A DNA stretch of 64,000 nt from Rotaria sp. Silwood1 (Eukaryota > Rotifera > Eurotatoria > Philodinida > Philodinidae): NCBI GenBank assembly GCA_905250075.1, contig CAJNOP010000013.1, positions 2,791,871-2,855,870 of the forward strand. The letters are read 5' to 3'. This document shows, piece after piece, positions 12,201 to 24,263 of the stretch (the first letter of the stretch is position 1; each line of letters begins with the position of its first letter). The notes below the pieces were generated by a model. The model made no database searches, was not told where the DNA came from, and saw only the letters and a program-made list of their open reading frames with translations. The translations under genes and the position numbers were made by a program.

Positions 12201-15200
12201 AACGACAGAGCTTTCGAACTCATAAACATATAGAATAGACGAGGTATTAGTGTATTAAATAATGTAATGAGTCTTCAAGACGAATGATATTAGCGGTCAT
12301 GCAAGATATCTAGAGCTCATTGACACGATTAGTAACAGATATGACATTTTTCGCTAGTACATCTATTACCAAACGTGAAACTAGGACCGAGATTAACAAC
12401 AACAGATCCCACTCATGATTAATGAAGTGTTTTTTTAGTCAGAGTCGGTGATATTGAACTAACAAGTTTCAATGATTTTTTTGCTTATAGATACTAAATA
12501 ATGTTCTAATGAAAACTCCACAAAAACTTGGGTTAATATTTTTTCCAGTTAGTGTACTATCACATTAATTAAGAATTGTTGGTTTGTCATTAAAAATAAT
12601 TCTTCAGTTCTTTTAACAATAAGCATAACATTTGGGTTCTAGCTCATAGCTTTTGAATAGTTCCTAGTGGATCAAACGTGTACAAAACTCTTGTCTAAAA
12701 ACTTTTCAGTCATCCGTTATGGAGTTTTTATTTTACTGTAATAGATAATGAACATCCAATTCGTTTTGCTGTTATTCTTAATCAAACCGTTGTTGAAGAA
12801 TTATCTAATTTATCTAATACTACTTTTCCAAAGTCATTTGTTATTTTAAATCGATTAAATTCAACACCACAGGTTAGAAAGCAAAAAAAAAATGTTTACT
12901 TTTCTTTGTTCAATATTTATTTTTATTCAAAATTCATAATAAAAGATATTTCCAAACCTAACAAATAATTTTACAATCGAAAATCTTTTTCAATGGATTG
13001 TTAATGAACCTGTAAGTTAAGCATTTAATTTTTCATACGAAAATTTAAATATTTATGATTGGTAGAAACAACCATATGTCGGTTGGATTGTTCCAAAAAA
13101 TCGTTATTATTCTCGAAGTCCATCAATTGATAAAGCAACTGTATTCGATGCATTGACAAACCATGATAATCTTCTTATCTTTCATACTTCAAGCAAATTA
13201 GATGAGTTAAAGGTAAAAAAAACTTTATGTAAAAAAAATCAAAGTGTATATTTTAGAGAATCTCGTATATTCAGCATAGAGAGCAGTGCGTCTTCATTTA
13301 GTCACTGAGGTAGTCTTCAGCTCGATCCTATTCGATGATCTCTCATTCCAGTCATGATTCATCAGATTAAAACGCACTTGTTTAGTCAGTTAAAGAATTT
13401 GTTTCTCGAATGATCATTGGTTGAATGGAACCCGTATAGGAATCCGAGCTTCAACAAAATGACATGTTAGTGATCATTATTAAGACATATATTGAATACA
13501 AAAAATGAACAATAGTTGGCATGCAATTTACAACTACACGTTGTAATGTAACAAATCGTTAGTTGTTTTTCATTATTTATATAATGTACCTGAATATGAT
13601 ATAGATGCTGATAACTTTTGTAGTTTTCTTGTTATTCACTTGTATGTTAAATATAGTTATGAATCATTATATTTAATAATATTAGGACCAAGCTGAGAGA
13701 TTATCGAATGCGACCGAACCAATGACATTATGCATAGTAATTTAATTAAAAATAATTATCAATCTGAATTTGATTCAATTTCTAATCTGTAGAATTGTTA
13801 TTATGAAGTCACATGAGACAACACATCATTGATAAAATGTTATTATTTTGACAATAATTTTCAAGGACAGTATAATAAAGCAAAGAGTACGCTTAAATAG
13901 ATAAAATAAAAAAATTCAATTATGTGTATAAAGTGTTCATCTTATTATTGTCATAGATGTTTTATTTCAAATAATATTAGGAAATGGTTATATAACTTTC
14001 GAAAATCACTCGCTTAAACCGAAGACATTCGTACATTAATCTTGATCGCAAAACTATTTTTTTGTTAATGTTAGGAGCAAAAATCAACTAGTCACACTGA
14101 TGTCTTATAAAATCCAAATGCTATTTATTGAATATAGTATATAATAGTTTTCTTTATTGTTTATTTTTAGTTGCGATATGTTTATTTCTATCTTTCTATT
14201 TGTAACACAACTCATTCTTCTTTTTGGTTAAGACAAATTGAAAAACTATATAATCAATCATTAATCAATCTAAACAAGAATATCAGTAAAACACAACATG
14301 ATCTTCTTTCATCATGCTGTCAACATATCTTAAATCAAATATCTTCAACTGATATATATCATCTATGTTTATTAAATCAACAACTACCATTATTTAACTT
14401 TTCTGAAACAACAACAAAAGCATGTTTACCTATATTAAATAATATTCAATTACAAAAAATTTGTTATCGAGATTATTGTCATCAATGGTTAAAAACATAT
14501 GCATCAATATATCAACAAAAATTACATTCAAATCATAGGACTATTTTACAAAAACGACAAGATAAATTCTATGATCAATCTATTGACATACAAAATCAAT
14601 TTTTTATTGATAATAATAATTCAATTGAGAAATTTAAAGGATTATTATGTCAAATTAATTCAACATGGGCATTTCGATTAATTGATTCAAAATATTATCC
14701 AAATTTTGGACGAAATATTGGTATTATGAATAATTCAAGAGCTATTATTGTATTACAAACCAAAGTAAGACATATCATTGATCACACATCAGTCACAGGA
14801 AAACAATAACTTGACTACAGATGTTTTTTCTCAATAGTTTACCCTTCATATATGTCGTGCTGTATTTATTCTATATTAACAAAAAATATTTTAAAATTCA
14901 TACATTAACAATAACGTTATGAAAATATACGATGGTGGGAAAATTTTAATAACAACGTGTTTTTTATTCTGTTTTCTGTAATATTAAGCACCCTGCTCAA
15001 ACCCACATATGGATTTTTAACAGCTATTGGAGTTTTCTTTCTAATGCATTCTATACTCGATGAACTATGATGGCAAGGTTTCTAAAACATTAGGCACGGT
15101 AATTTTCAGATCTCAAAGGGTATTTTTTAACAATGCTATTTTAAAGAGAACAAAATAAGGAGAAAAGCTATAAGCACTACAAATATTGACTAAAAAACGC

Positions 15201-17991
15201 TTTTTTTCGATTTTCGTGATGCTTTTAACTTTTTCAGAAAAGGTCGTACGTGTCCGATATTTTTAGAAACCTTGCATGTCATTAATCATGCGCAAGAAAA
15301 TTAAATATGCATAAAATGAACTCTATCTACGCCAAAGTTTTCTATATTGCGAAAAACATAAATTTATTTTATATAAAACGTGATTATTCGATTGTCTACG
15401 AATAAATACTTTAAAATAGATATATACAACTTCACCAATAGTTTGTCGGATTTTCAAAAAAAGACGAAAATTACTGGAAGAAGAAAAAATAATTTTAATT
15501 GTGAAATTGTACACTAATAGATGTCATCATGACATGAACTTAAAAAAGATAACAGTAAAATAACATGCCACAAATTTTCATGCAAATGCACCTCTAATTT
15601 TCATGTTGTCACTTTTGATTTGGATAATATTTTTTCATAATATCTTTGCCAATAAATTAATTTTGAATATTTTACTTCATGTAAAATAACTTCAGCACGA
15701 TATATATATATATATATACGTTTGTTAATGACATTCTGACTATCTAACAAACTATAGTAAGGAAGAGAGAGAGATGAGCATACTGTTGGATCAGTCATTG
15801 AAAGTTACTCCTGATCGTAAATTAGTCGTTGTACTTATGAGAAGTAGTTGAATACTTTTGATATAGAGAAAGATTTTTCTCAGAAATTCGTTTAAATTAA
15901 GTCGAATATGATTGATTACTTTGTGTTAGGACGATGAGTAATTCAAAGTTTTCACAGATAGATTTAACCCTTTGAGTCCCAAATTATTTCTGCTGGATTC
16001 AATTCAAGAAGACTGTTAGATTAGCTCATTTTAGACAGAAACATATAAACAACTATATATTTCCTTTACAGATAGTTGGAGAGGATTCTAGAACATTCTT
16101 TATTACTTCATTCCAAGGTACTAGGGACTAATTTTTATAGATTATATTGTGAGAAATGATTATGAAACATGCGTAGCTTTTTTGCTACTATGGGACTCAA
16201 AGGGTTAAAGTACATGTTTTTTTTCTTCAATAATAACTAATAACACAATTAATTTTTGAATAAAAGAGATATTCTTATGCAAATTCCTTCCCGGAATAGA
16301 AGATGCTGAGTTTTTCTATTATATTCACGAGTAGAATATTTTTTCCGCCGTAGGAATCTTGTATTGTGTCGCATTTATTTACATAATTTTTATACAAAAG
16401 AGTTTTTCAACCAAACAAAACGACATTACAGATTAGAGAAAAGATTTTTCGGATCTTAAAAGCTAAGTATAATTTGATGTGAATATACTAATTAGAGTTT
16501 GGATTTATGAGAAGTTAATTTAAAAAAAAAAACGAGTTTTCTATTAAGTTCAATGCATGAAGTCTTCTATTGCAGAGAGGGATGTATGAAACAGATTTGG
16601 CTTTCACTTCAAGAAATGTATCGCTTATCATTATTTATTTAAATCTATGTCGATATAAATATATGACATGTTTGAATAATAATTCCCTGGATATTGTTAT
16701 CTCTCTTTTGTTGTTTCTTATCATAAAAAGAAAATGACAAGAACCATTTCTGTTATCAAAAAAAAAAATCTTTCGAAATACTAATCAATTGAAATTCTCT
16801 ATAAATAAATAAAAGAAGAGAAAAAAAGACTATCTTATTGTGTTTTACGCTTGGATTATTTATGAATCTTTCCATCCTATTTAATTAAAACATAGTATGG
16901 ATACAAAAAAACGAGTGATTGTTAAGTCGTACTACTTATATCAAACAATAATTCTCTTCAGTCAAGTACTGACATTCATTTTCTTTTGTTTTTTTCATGA
17001 ATCTAATGAAGCATATTTGAGTCGTATTTTTCTCAAAGTATATGCGTCAAAAGCAGTGACATTCCGAGGATTTCCTATAATAGTATAAATCCAGCAAAAA
17101 ATCTCGAATAAAACATTCTTTTAATAAAAGTATTGTTTTTTTTTATTTTATTAGAATGAACAACATTATATTTTAAATAATAATGAAATCACAATTGAAA
17201 ATATCTGTATGTAAGTTTAAATATAAAAATAAAGATCTTTTAATAATCATATTTTTTTTTTATATTTCAGATAATCTCATTTATAATGTATCGCATAATT
17301 TACAATCTCGTTCATTAGCTACAAGTCCAATTAATAATATAAGCACAGAACATTCCAATAGATTTATTGAACTTACTACCGATACTTTTCATTCCATTGT
17401 TTTGAATACTGATAAAGTAATACATTTGTAAAACAAACTGATAATAATAATATTTTATTATGAAATCATTCAAATGAATTTTAGAATGTACTTGTTGTTT
17501 ATTATACAAAATGGTGTGGATTTTGTCAATCAATATGGCCAATATTATATCAAACAAAAAAATTCTTTAGTAGATTCAATGATCTTATTTTTACTAGGTT
17601 AAATAAAATAATTTCGATATAACTATACTACTATTATATTTATTTTTATTCTTTCAGAATTCAAGCTGACAAACATGATCTTCCGTGGCATTTGACAGTA
17701 TACAATTATCCAACATTAATTTTGTTCCCTGCAGAGAAGTTTGTTTTTATTACTGCTTGTTAATTTTAATTACTTTTTTTTAATAGCAAAAAACATTCAA
17801 TCGTTTTTCCGACATCAACAGAATCGATCACGAGTGTTAGCATAATAAAATTTCTTCTTTATCATCTTTATATTGATGACAATATCAATGAACAATGGTG
17901 TAGACATTCAAATAATAGCTTTTTATCAATGTTATCATCAACTTATATTGACTTTTCTCAATTATCTTATTTAGTAAAATCATTTTCTTGA
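9283..17991 (+). CDS. TXNDC11: TXNDC11-like ER thioredoxin-domain protein
   Basis: This is an ER protein-disulfide-isomerase relative. Vertebrate TXNDC11 acts in DUOX maturation and ER-associated degradation. Fourteen exons were rebuilt: 9283-9350, 9428-9579, 11441-11544, 11598-11825, 11878-11971, 12745-12872, 12956-13011, 13066-13212, 14171-14764, 17155-17210, 17271-17416, 17485-17597, 17658-17738 and 17787-17991. They total 2172 nt (723 aa) with every phase consistent. The N-terminus MCNNVIILLFFLLLL is a signal peptide or anchor. The first thioredoxin fold has FVMYYAHFCGIS, lacking the second cysteine as in human CGQS. The last fold has VVYYTKWCGFCQS with an intact CxxC, followed by a cis-Pro loop (NYPTLILFP). 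The protein stops soon after this fold, without the long C-terminal coiled coil of the human protein (about 985 aa). Four introns are 0.8-2.4 kb. Confidence 0.92.
15073..15275. mobile_element. Short terminal-inverted-repeat element in TXNDC11 intron 9
   Basis: The left end GCAAGGTTTCTAAAACAT is matched at the right by the reverse complement of GCAAGGTTTCTAAAAATAT, and the homology extends to GGCACG/GGACAC. Length is about 203 bp with no coding capacity. An ATG trinucleotide flanks both sides and might be a 3-bp target duplication. This is typical of a non-autonomous DNA transposon. Confidence 0.65.
15964..16208. mobile_element. piggyBac-type MITE with TTAA target duplication
   Basis: The left end reads TTAACCCTTTGAGTCCCA and the right end TGGGACTCAAAGGGTTAA, a perfect inverted repeat of 14 bp inside TTAA on both sides. 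TTAA target duplication together with CCC-starting ends is the hallmark of piggyBac elements. The interior (about 237 bp between the TTAAs) has no transposase. It lies in TXNDC11 intron 9. The perfect ends suggest fairly recent insertion. Confidence 0.85.
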
Positions 17992-19025
17992 ATGTTTTTT
18001 CTTTTCTGTTATTGCATAAAAACAAAAAATGCAAGTTATATTTTCATTTCCTTTTTGGTTTCTCATTGCTATCCAAAAGCAAAATGAAGATCATCAATAT
18101 TTAGTGAAAAAAAAAGGAAAAGAAATATTTATTCTTCCTTCCTTAGTCTGCAATCATTATAAATCAGCTTCCACGCAGAAAGCAAAAAAAGAAAATGAAT
18201 CGAATGAGTTGTAAGGACTTGACTAAGCAAGAGAGAAGAACTGAAAATTAGTATGATTCGTGATAGTGTTTGTGCTTCTTTTCCGCTATTTGAGTCGACG
18301 AACGATATATGAGTAAGCTAGCAATGTGTCACGCATGTAAAACAGAAAATAACATGTATATCATTCGAAGGTCTCTATTTTATCGTTGTCATCTTGTCTA
18401 TTTAAACTATTATTATATAAAAAACAAAACAGCGAAAACATATGTTCGTTTTTTTATTTTTTATTTTTCTTTGATAGAGACTTGTCTAGATTGAATGAGA
18501 TTTTAACTGATACTATAGAATATAGAAGAGTGTATTATTTACTGGAGTTTCATAGTACGGCAGTGTAATTGTGCACTTTTGTCTCCTTCGTTGGTAACCG
18601 TTTGTATTTTCAACTACCGTCGTAACATTGATTCTTTTTCTGTCGAAGAAAAGAAAAAAGAAACTAGGGTAACACGAGGTTTTTCTTTCCTTCTTCTTGT
18701 CGTGATTAGTGCAAGCATTTATTTGTCAAGATGCATAAGAAGCATGGTACACCACTCCTTCAGTTTGAATTTCTTCTCTCTGACAGATAAAAGTAACTTT
18801 TGCACTGAAGTGAAAATAAATGTCATCGATGAATATCTGATGACCTTCAAGAGCGAATGTAATCAACGATGTTTGAAAACATTTTTTTTAACAGACCATT
18901 ATAAGTCACGTATTTTCATGAGTTACATTTGTTTTTGTTTCATAATATTATTTGAAACATAACTTACTTTTAGATATTTGCGACGTCATTTTGTGCATTA
19001 TACTGTCCATATTTCATAAATCAAG
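17992..19025. other. Intergenic, TXNDC11 to ACSS2-like gene; no gene recognised
   Basis: Open frames of 60-127 codons occur here but have no recognisable domain and look like chance. The last ~100 bp (TTTTAG near 18970, then GACGTCATTTTG) presumably hold the promoter or leader of the acetyl-CoA synthetase gene. Confidence 0.5.
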
Positions 19026-21521
19026 ATGGCTTCGTCGTCATCATCATCAACAACAAATAATTCCATTACAAATAATACAATTATATGGGATAAATCGTCA
19101 TTACCAGATAAAATTCAAACATTCGATGAATATAAAAGTTTATATGCATTATCAATACAAGATCCGAATCGTTTTTGGAAAATGGCAGCTGAACGTTTAA
19201 ATTGGTATCATTTTCCAACTAAAATAAAAAATACTGAATTTGATTATCGTACAGAACGTGGTGTTGATATAAAATGGTTTGAAGATGGAGTCATTAATGT
19301 TTGTTATAATTGTCTTGATCGACATATTGAAAAAGATCCAAATGTAGCTAACCAAATTGCTATTATATTTGAGCCAGATACACCAACAGAAACACATCAT
19401 CATGTTACATATGGTGAACTTTTACACAGAGTTAAAAAATTTGCTAATGTTTTAAAAAAATATGGAATAAAAAAAGGTGATCGTGTTACAATTTATATGC
19501 CTATGGTAGTTGATACATGTATTGCATTACTTGCATGTGCACGTATTGGTGCAATACATTCAGTTGTATTCGGTGGTTTTAGTGCAAATAGTGTAGCCGA
19601 ACGTATATCTGATTGTGATGCATCAATTGTTATAACAAATGATTTTGGTGTACGTGGTGGAAAATGTATACCATTAAAAAGTAAAATTGATCAAGCTTTA
19701 ACAATGACACAATGTACTAGTGTTAAAACTGTACTCGTTTTTCAACGAAATTATGGTTTAGCAAATTTAAAAGATGATTGTGCAGAACAACGTAATTCAC
19801 TTGATTGGACAAATGGAAGAGATTTTTGGGTACATGAAGAATTAGAAAAAGTTGATGATAATTGTGAACCTGAACAAATGAATGCAGAAGATCCATTATT
19901 TATTGTATGTGTAATAATAATAATAATAATAATTGTTATAGATATAAAATTATCTATTTATTCTAGCTTTATACAAGTGGTTCAACGGGAAAACCAAAAG
20001 GAATTTTACATACAACTGGTGGTTATTTAACATATGTGAGTTTAACATTTAAATATGTTTTTGCTTATAATCCAGGTGAAATATATATGTGTACTGCTGA
20101 TGTGGGTTGGATTACAGGCCATTCATGTAAATTACAAACGACTTTTTGTTTTCTTTTTTTATAATGAAAATCTAAAAATAATACTTTTGAAATAGATGTT
20201 GTTTATGGACCATTAGCTAATCAAGCAATAACTGTAGTTTTTGAAGGTATTCCAACATATCCTAATGTCTCACGTTGTTGGAATATTATTGATAAACATC
20301 AAATAAAAATATTTTATACGGCACCAACAGCTATTCGTTCATTAATGGCACATGATGACGCATTTGTTACACGAACAAGTCGTCAATCATTAAGACTTTT
20401 AGGTACAGTTGGTGAACCAATTAATCCAGAAGCATGGCGATGGTATTATAATGTTGTTGGTAATGGTCGATGTCCTATTGTTGATACATGGTGGCAGGTA
20501 AATGGTTTTTTTGACAGCATATTATTAAAAAATAATCCGAAAGCTTCAGAATAGGCTCTATAGCATAAAACTCATCTATGGTGAAGTTTTCAGCAGGATC
20601 GAACCTTCAAAAATTTTTTCTCCTTTAATTCGAAGTTTATTGAACTAAAATGTATGAAGTGAAAGTCGATGTCCTTTTTTTTGTATCACATCATTAACGC
20701 TAGTCTTATTACGGATAACTCCTGTATACATGTATATTATTTTGTCATAGACTGAAACTGGTGGTTTTATGATAACACCTATTCCCAATGTTTGGGAATT
20801 AGAAGCTGGTTCAGCAACACTTCCATTTTTTGGTATTCAAACTCAAATATTCAATAAAAAAACTCGACAACCATTAGAAATACCTAATCAAGGTGAATTA
20901 TGTATTCGAGATTCTTGGCCTGGTCAAGCACGCAGTCTTTATCGTGATCATGAACGTTTTGTTGATGTTTACTTTAAACCATATCCTGGTAATTATTTTT
21001 CTGGTGATGGATGTGAAATTAAAGAAAATGGTTATCATTGGATAACGGGTCGTGTGGTTCGTAAAAACAAAAAAAATTTATATTTTTTGTTAAATGATTT
21101 TTTTATTCTGTAGGATGATGTTCTTGTTATATCAGGACATAATATTGGTACAGCTGAAGTTGAATCTGCTCTTGTTCAACATGCTGGTGTATCTGAAGCA
21201 GCTGTTGTTGGTTATCCTGATCCAAAAAAAAATCAAGGAATGTATTGTTTCGTCACATTAAAAGATGATGTTGAAGAAACAGATGCACTTCGTAAAGATC
21301 TCATTAAAACTGTACGTGATATTATTGGTGCCCATGTTTATCCTGATATAATACATTTTACACCAAATTTACCTAAAACTCGTAGTGGAAAAATCATGCG
21401 ACGCATTTTACGTAAAATTGTTGAACCAGATATTAATAACCTAGGTGATACGTCAACATTGAATGATCCAGCTGTTGTTGAAGATTTAATAAAAACATCG
21501 CCAAGAACAAAACTTGCATAA
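19026..21521 (+). CDS. ACSS2: Acetyl-CoA synthetase (AMP-forming), ACSS2-like
   Basis: Converts acetate, ATP and CoA to acetyl-CoA, AMP and PPi; the ACSS2 type is cytosolic or nuclear. Exons: 19026-19904, 19967-20126, 20196-20497, 20751-21056 and 21114-21521, giving 684 aa against about 701 in human. Features in order: Ser/Asn-rich N-terminus, [18 protein letters not shown], the [15 protein letters not shown] motif, the ATP-binding loop [41 protein letters not shown] (split by intron 3), the hinge TGR|VDD in the form [21 protein letters not shown], and the catalytic lysine loop [15 protein letters not shown]. The residue after SGH is Asn; bacterial enzymes have Arg there and vertebrate ACSS2 has Leu, so this is not clearly inactivating. 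There is no mitochondrial presequence. The first intron contains a short TAA microsatellite. Confidence 0.96.
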
Positions 21522-21544
21522 AAAAAATATACAATATACTTTAA

Positions 21545-21874
21545 CAGAATTCTTCTTTTTTTTTGAAATTAGGCTTGTATTAGTTCTCGCCTTTTTCTAT
21601 CATTTTAAAATCAATTATATTTACATATCATATTTCGCTGTATATTCCATATTCAGGCATTTGGTTCTTATTCATTGTTGTCAATTTAGCAAAAAAAAAC
21701 AAAATATGTTGTCTCGTATTATAACTTATTTTCATTATTTAAATAATGAATTGAATATTTTTAACAAAAAAAAATAGATACGTTGAATAGATTCATTATG
21801 ACAAAGACCAATAGGACACTGGTTTTGAATTTTTTCAGCACATGTTGAACAACAGCATAAATGATTACATGTCG
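21545..21874 (-). pseudogene. Duplicated 3' end of the GRF/RING gene (RING-finger fragment)
   Basis: Reading the minus strand, 21874-21780 encodes CNHLCCCSTCAEKIQNQ then CPIGLCHNESIQR. This matches the last RING half of the gene at 43417-44163 (CNHLCCCATCAKKIQNH, CPICRGDIESIQR), but the CPICRGD cysteines are rearranged to CPIGLCHN. Its non-coding 3' flank (21545-21779) also resembles 43312-43432. The fragment has no start and no GRF part. It is best read as a broken segmental duplicate immediately downstream of the acetyl-CoA synthetase gene. Confidence 0.75.
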
Positions 21875-21948
21875 ATTTGTTTCATCATGAAAGTGTGGGT
21901 CAAGTAAAGATAGCCACACACACCATGTCATAGATTACAATTCTAGTA

Positions 21949-23218
21949 AACGGCTTGTCCGCAGGTAACGCACTCACGATTTTGGTAACGCACTCACACA
22001 TGTGATACGCACTTATCATTACTAAGAGCAACAGCCGGTCGGAACTGGACTGGTATGCTCTAATGGATCAGGCTACAGATGTACCTTGCAGTTTTGGACT
22101 AACATAGGGTAAAGACAGTTGGTTAGGTGAGATCCCAGATTCCACTCACATTCGACCTGTATCTCAGTTTGGGTTGGACGGCTTCTTGTCCATGGGATCC
22201 GGATATAGAAATTTTCCCTTGATCGAAACCGGATCTCGGTTCAGGACTGGCCATCAGACGCTGCTCTATAGGTAAGACCCAATCATAACCTGATTTCTGT
22301 AATAACACGATCGAGAGTGTCTGAGAAACATACGAAGCATGCTGGCCGACGAATACAAATAATCGAGAAGTGCCTAGTATCTCAGAGCGGCTATCAGATG
22401 CGGATAAAACAGTTTCATTGAGAGTATCAAGAGTGCACTTTGGCTATTGGTCGCGCTCAGAAACTTTAAACAACCATAGTGGAATTTTAAGAACTTTGAA
22501 TCCAACAGGTTGTATCTGGGATAGGAGAGGGAGGAACTGTCAGAATAAACTAAGGCAAATAAATAGCTTATTAACATCCCTATAGGCTAACAACTCTGGG
22601 AAATAAATTGAAAACCATGTGTCATCAAAACAATTGGTCTTATCAAACATAAAATTCAGAACTTAAAGTATGGTGATGAGTAGGTTGCGTGAGTGCGTTA
22701 CCTTTTTTTTTATCAGTATCAGAAGATAAACGAAAACCAAGTCTGCTGTTCGATAGCCCATCAAAAGTTAGCGGAAGTACCTAAGTGTCCATTAGAATAC
22801 TTTTGTAGTTATGGCGTGATATAAACTAGAAGCCCTATTTGGTAACGCACTCACTACAGATTTTGCCGTGCTTTCAGGTAACGTCCATTTTCTTCTACCA
22901 ATCATGAAAGAGATCTAGTAGACATCAGAAGAAAGCCCAATCTTCCTGAATTCAGAATATATAAGATACTTCAATTTTTAACCATTCTTCTATGTTTTTA
23001 AGACAATTTCTTCGATAGCACAAACAAAAGGATAAATCATAAGAAACGCACTCGCCTTTTTTCTCGTGTAGCTTTTCTCTACATTATGGAAAAAAAACAA
23101 AATAAACTACGTTTTCTGATACAGCGAAGTGTGCTGTATAAGATGATATAATTAACTTTTGAAAATAATTAGGTTCTACTTTAATCACTCTGGTTGACCG
23201 TTAGCCGGACAAGCCGTT
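21949..23218. mobile_element. 1.27-kb non-autonomous TIR element with subterminal GGTAACGCACTCAC repeats
   Basis: The ends are AACGGCTTGTCCG and CGGACAAGCCGTT, with homology continuing inward to GTAAC. Inside lie direct and inverted copies of GGTAACGCACTCAC at about 21964, 21984, 22689 (inverted) and 22841, plus weaker ones near 22003, 22877 and 23043. The element is visibly richer in G+C than its surroundings and has no long open frame. Subterminal repeat clusters are typical transposase-binding sites. No clear target duplication was found, so the superfamily is unresolved. Confidence 0.7.
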
Positions 23219-23378
23219 CTGCAACTTCTGTCGTTTCTTCTAATAATTTTATTACTTGTCAAAATCTTAAATAGGAATAGCGTGGCCCAAAAGCCATGAC
23301 ACCAAAGAAAGTTTGAGTATCTCCATCACGGCTCGAGCAAACAAGCTGATTTTTTTATCAGTGATAGAGATATCTTTA

Positions 23379-23412
23379 AGGGTGTGGGTGGGTGAGAGTG
23401 CGGCTACTGGTT
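23379..23412. repeat. Telomere-like tract, half copy
   Basis: AGGGTGTGGGTGGGTGAGAG matches the left arm of the hairpin family, but no C-rich partner follows within 300 bp. It appears to be a truncated copy. Confidence 0.55.
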
Positions 23413-24263
23413 TATTTCATCACAATCATCCTCGGCTGCTGGATCGGGCAAGATCCTATCGGCTTTTTCAAAATCGAATAGAATTCAATGGGAGCGAAGC
23501 TCAATTCAACTCAAAAACAACACAAAAAAAATCCCATGAACAAAAGAACATTTATGAATTTGGATATAGCAGATGCATCGACTGCATCTGTCGACAATAT
23601 CTAATTATACCATGAGTCGCCCATTGCATTCTGTCACGGTGTTTGTTCGACAATGATGAAACAGTTAAACAAAATCCATTCTTTTGTGTATGGCTTCTGA
23701 TAGTGTCACATATTCAGAAAATCGAAGATTTGAATGCATGTCCTGTAGGACATGCCACAATATTGATCGATCGATGCCATTAACTCTCGATTTTCGAACA
23801 ATGACCGATTGTCATCATTAATTGGCGCCTAGGAAATTTTATCCAATATCTCATAATAATGAAATCAATTATCCCGATGGTACTCTTCATTTTTCTCGAA
23901 TCGTTTAATAGAAGTTAACTAATAATAATTAGGCAAAATTCAAGTTGCTTTGGATAGACAAACAATTATGGGTCTCCTTGACGAAAAACGTTGATGTAAG
24001 TTCGAACAATTCAACAATAACATTAGCTGCAATTGATCTTTTACTTGCGATGAATATATTACTTGTATGAAAGAATATCAAGAATGCTTTCGGAAGAAAG
24101 TAATACCATTCATGTTCTAGACCAAAGAGACTAGCAACTATGATCTTACATCATGCATTATTGAAACAACTAGTGTTTAATTGGAAATAACACAACAAAA
24201 AGTGGTTCAAAGTCAGTACAAATATGCATCTGATGACAGTAATGTATTGTTACGTATTGCTAT
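23413..24263. other. No intact gene recognised
   Basis: The sequence is mixed. A near-perfect palindrome, GCATGTCCTGTAGGACATGC, sits at 23735-23754. Short coding-like pieces (for example a plus-strand DEYITCMKEYQECF near 24050) are interrupted by stops and could not be identified. Confidence 0.4.

Noticed and set aside
18579..18962. 127-codon plus-strand frame upstream of the acetyl-CoA synthetase gene
   Set aside because: No recognisable motif and composition like random AT-rich DNA; left as intergenic.
21100..21180. Missing Arg after SGH in acetyl-CoA synthetase as an inactivating change
   Set aside because: Vertebrate ACSS2 also lacks Arg at that place (Leu, from memory), so Asn here is not evidence of lost function.
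23735..23754. Palindrome GCATGTCCTGTAGGACATGC as an operator or terminator
   Set aside because: A single 9-bp-arm palindrome with no gene context in a eukaryotic genome; noted only as a feature of the stretch.
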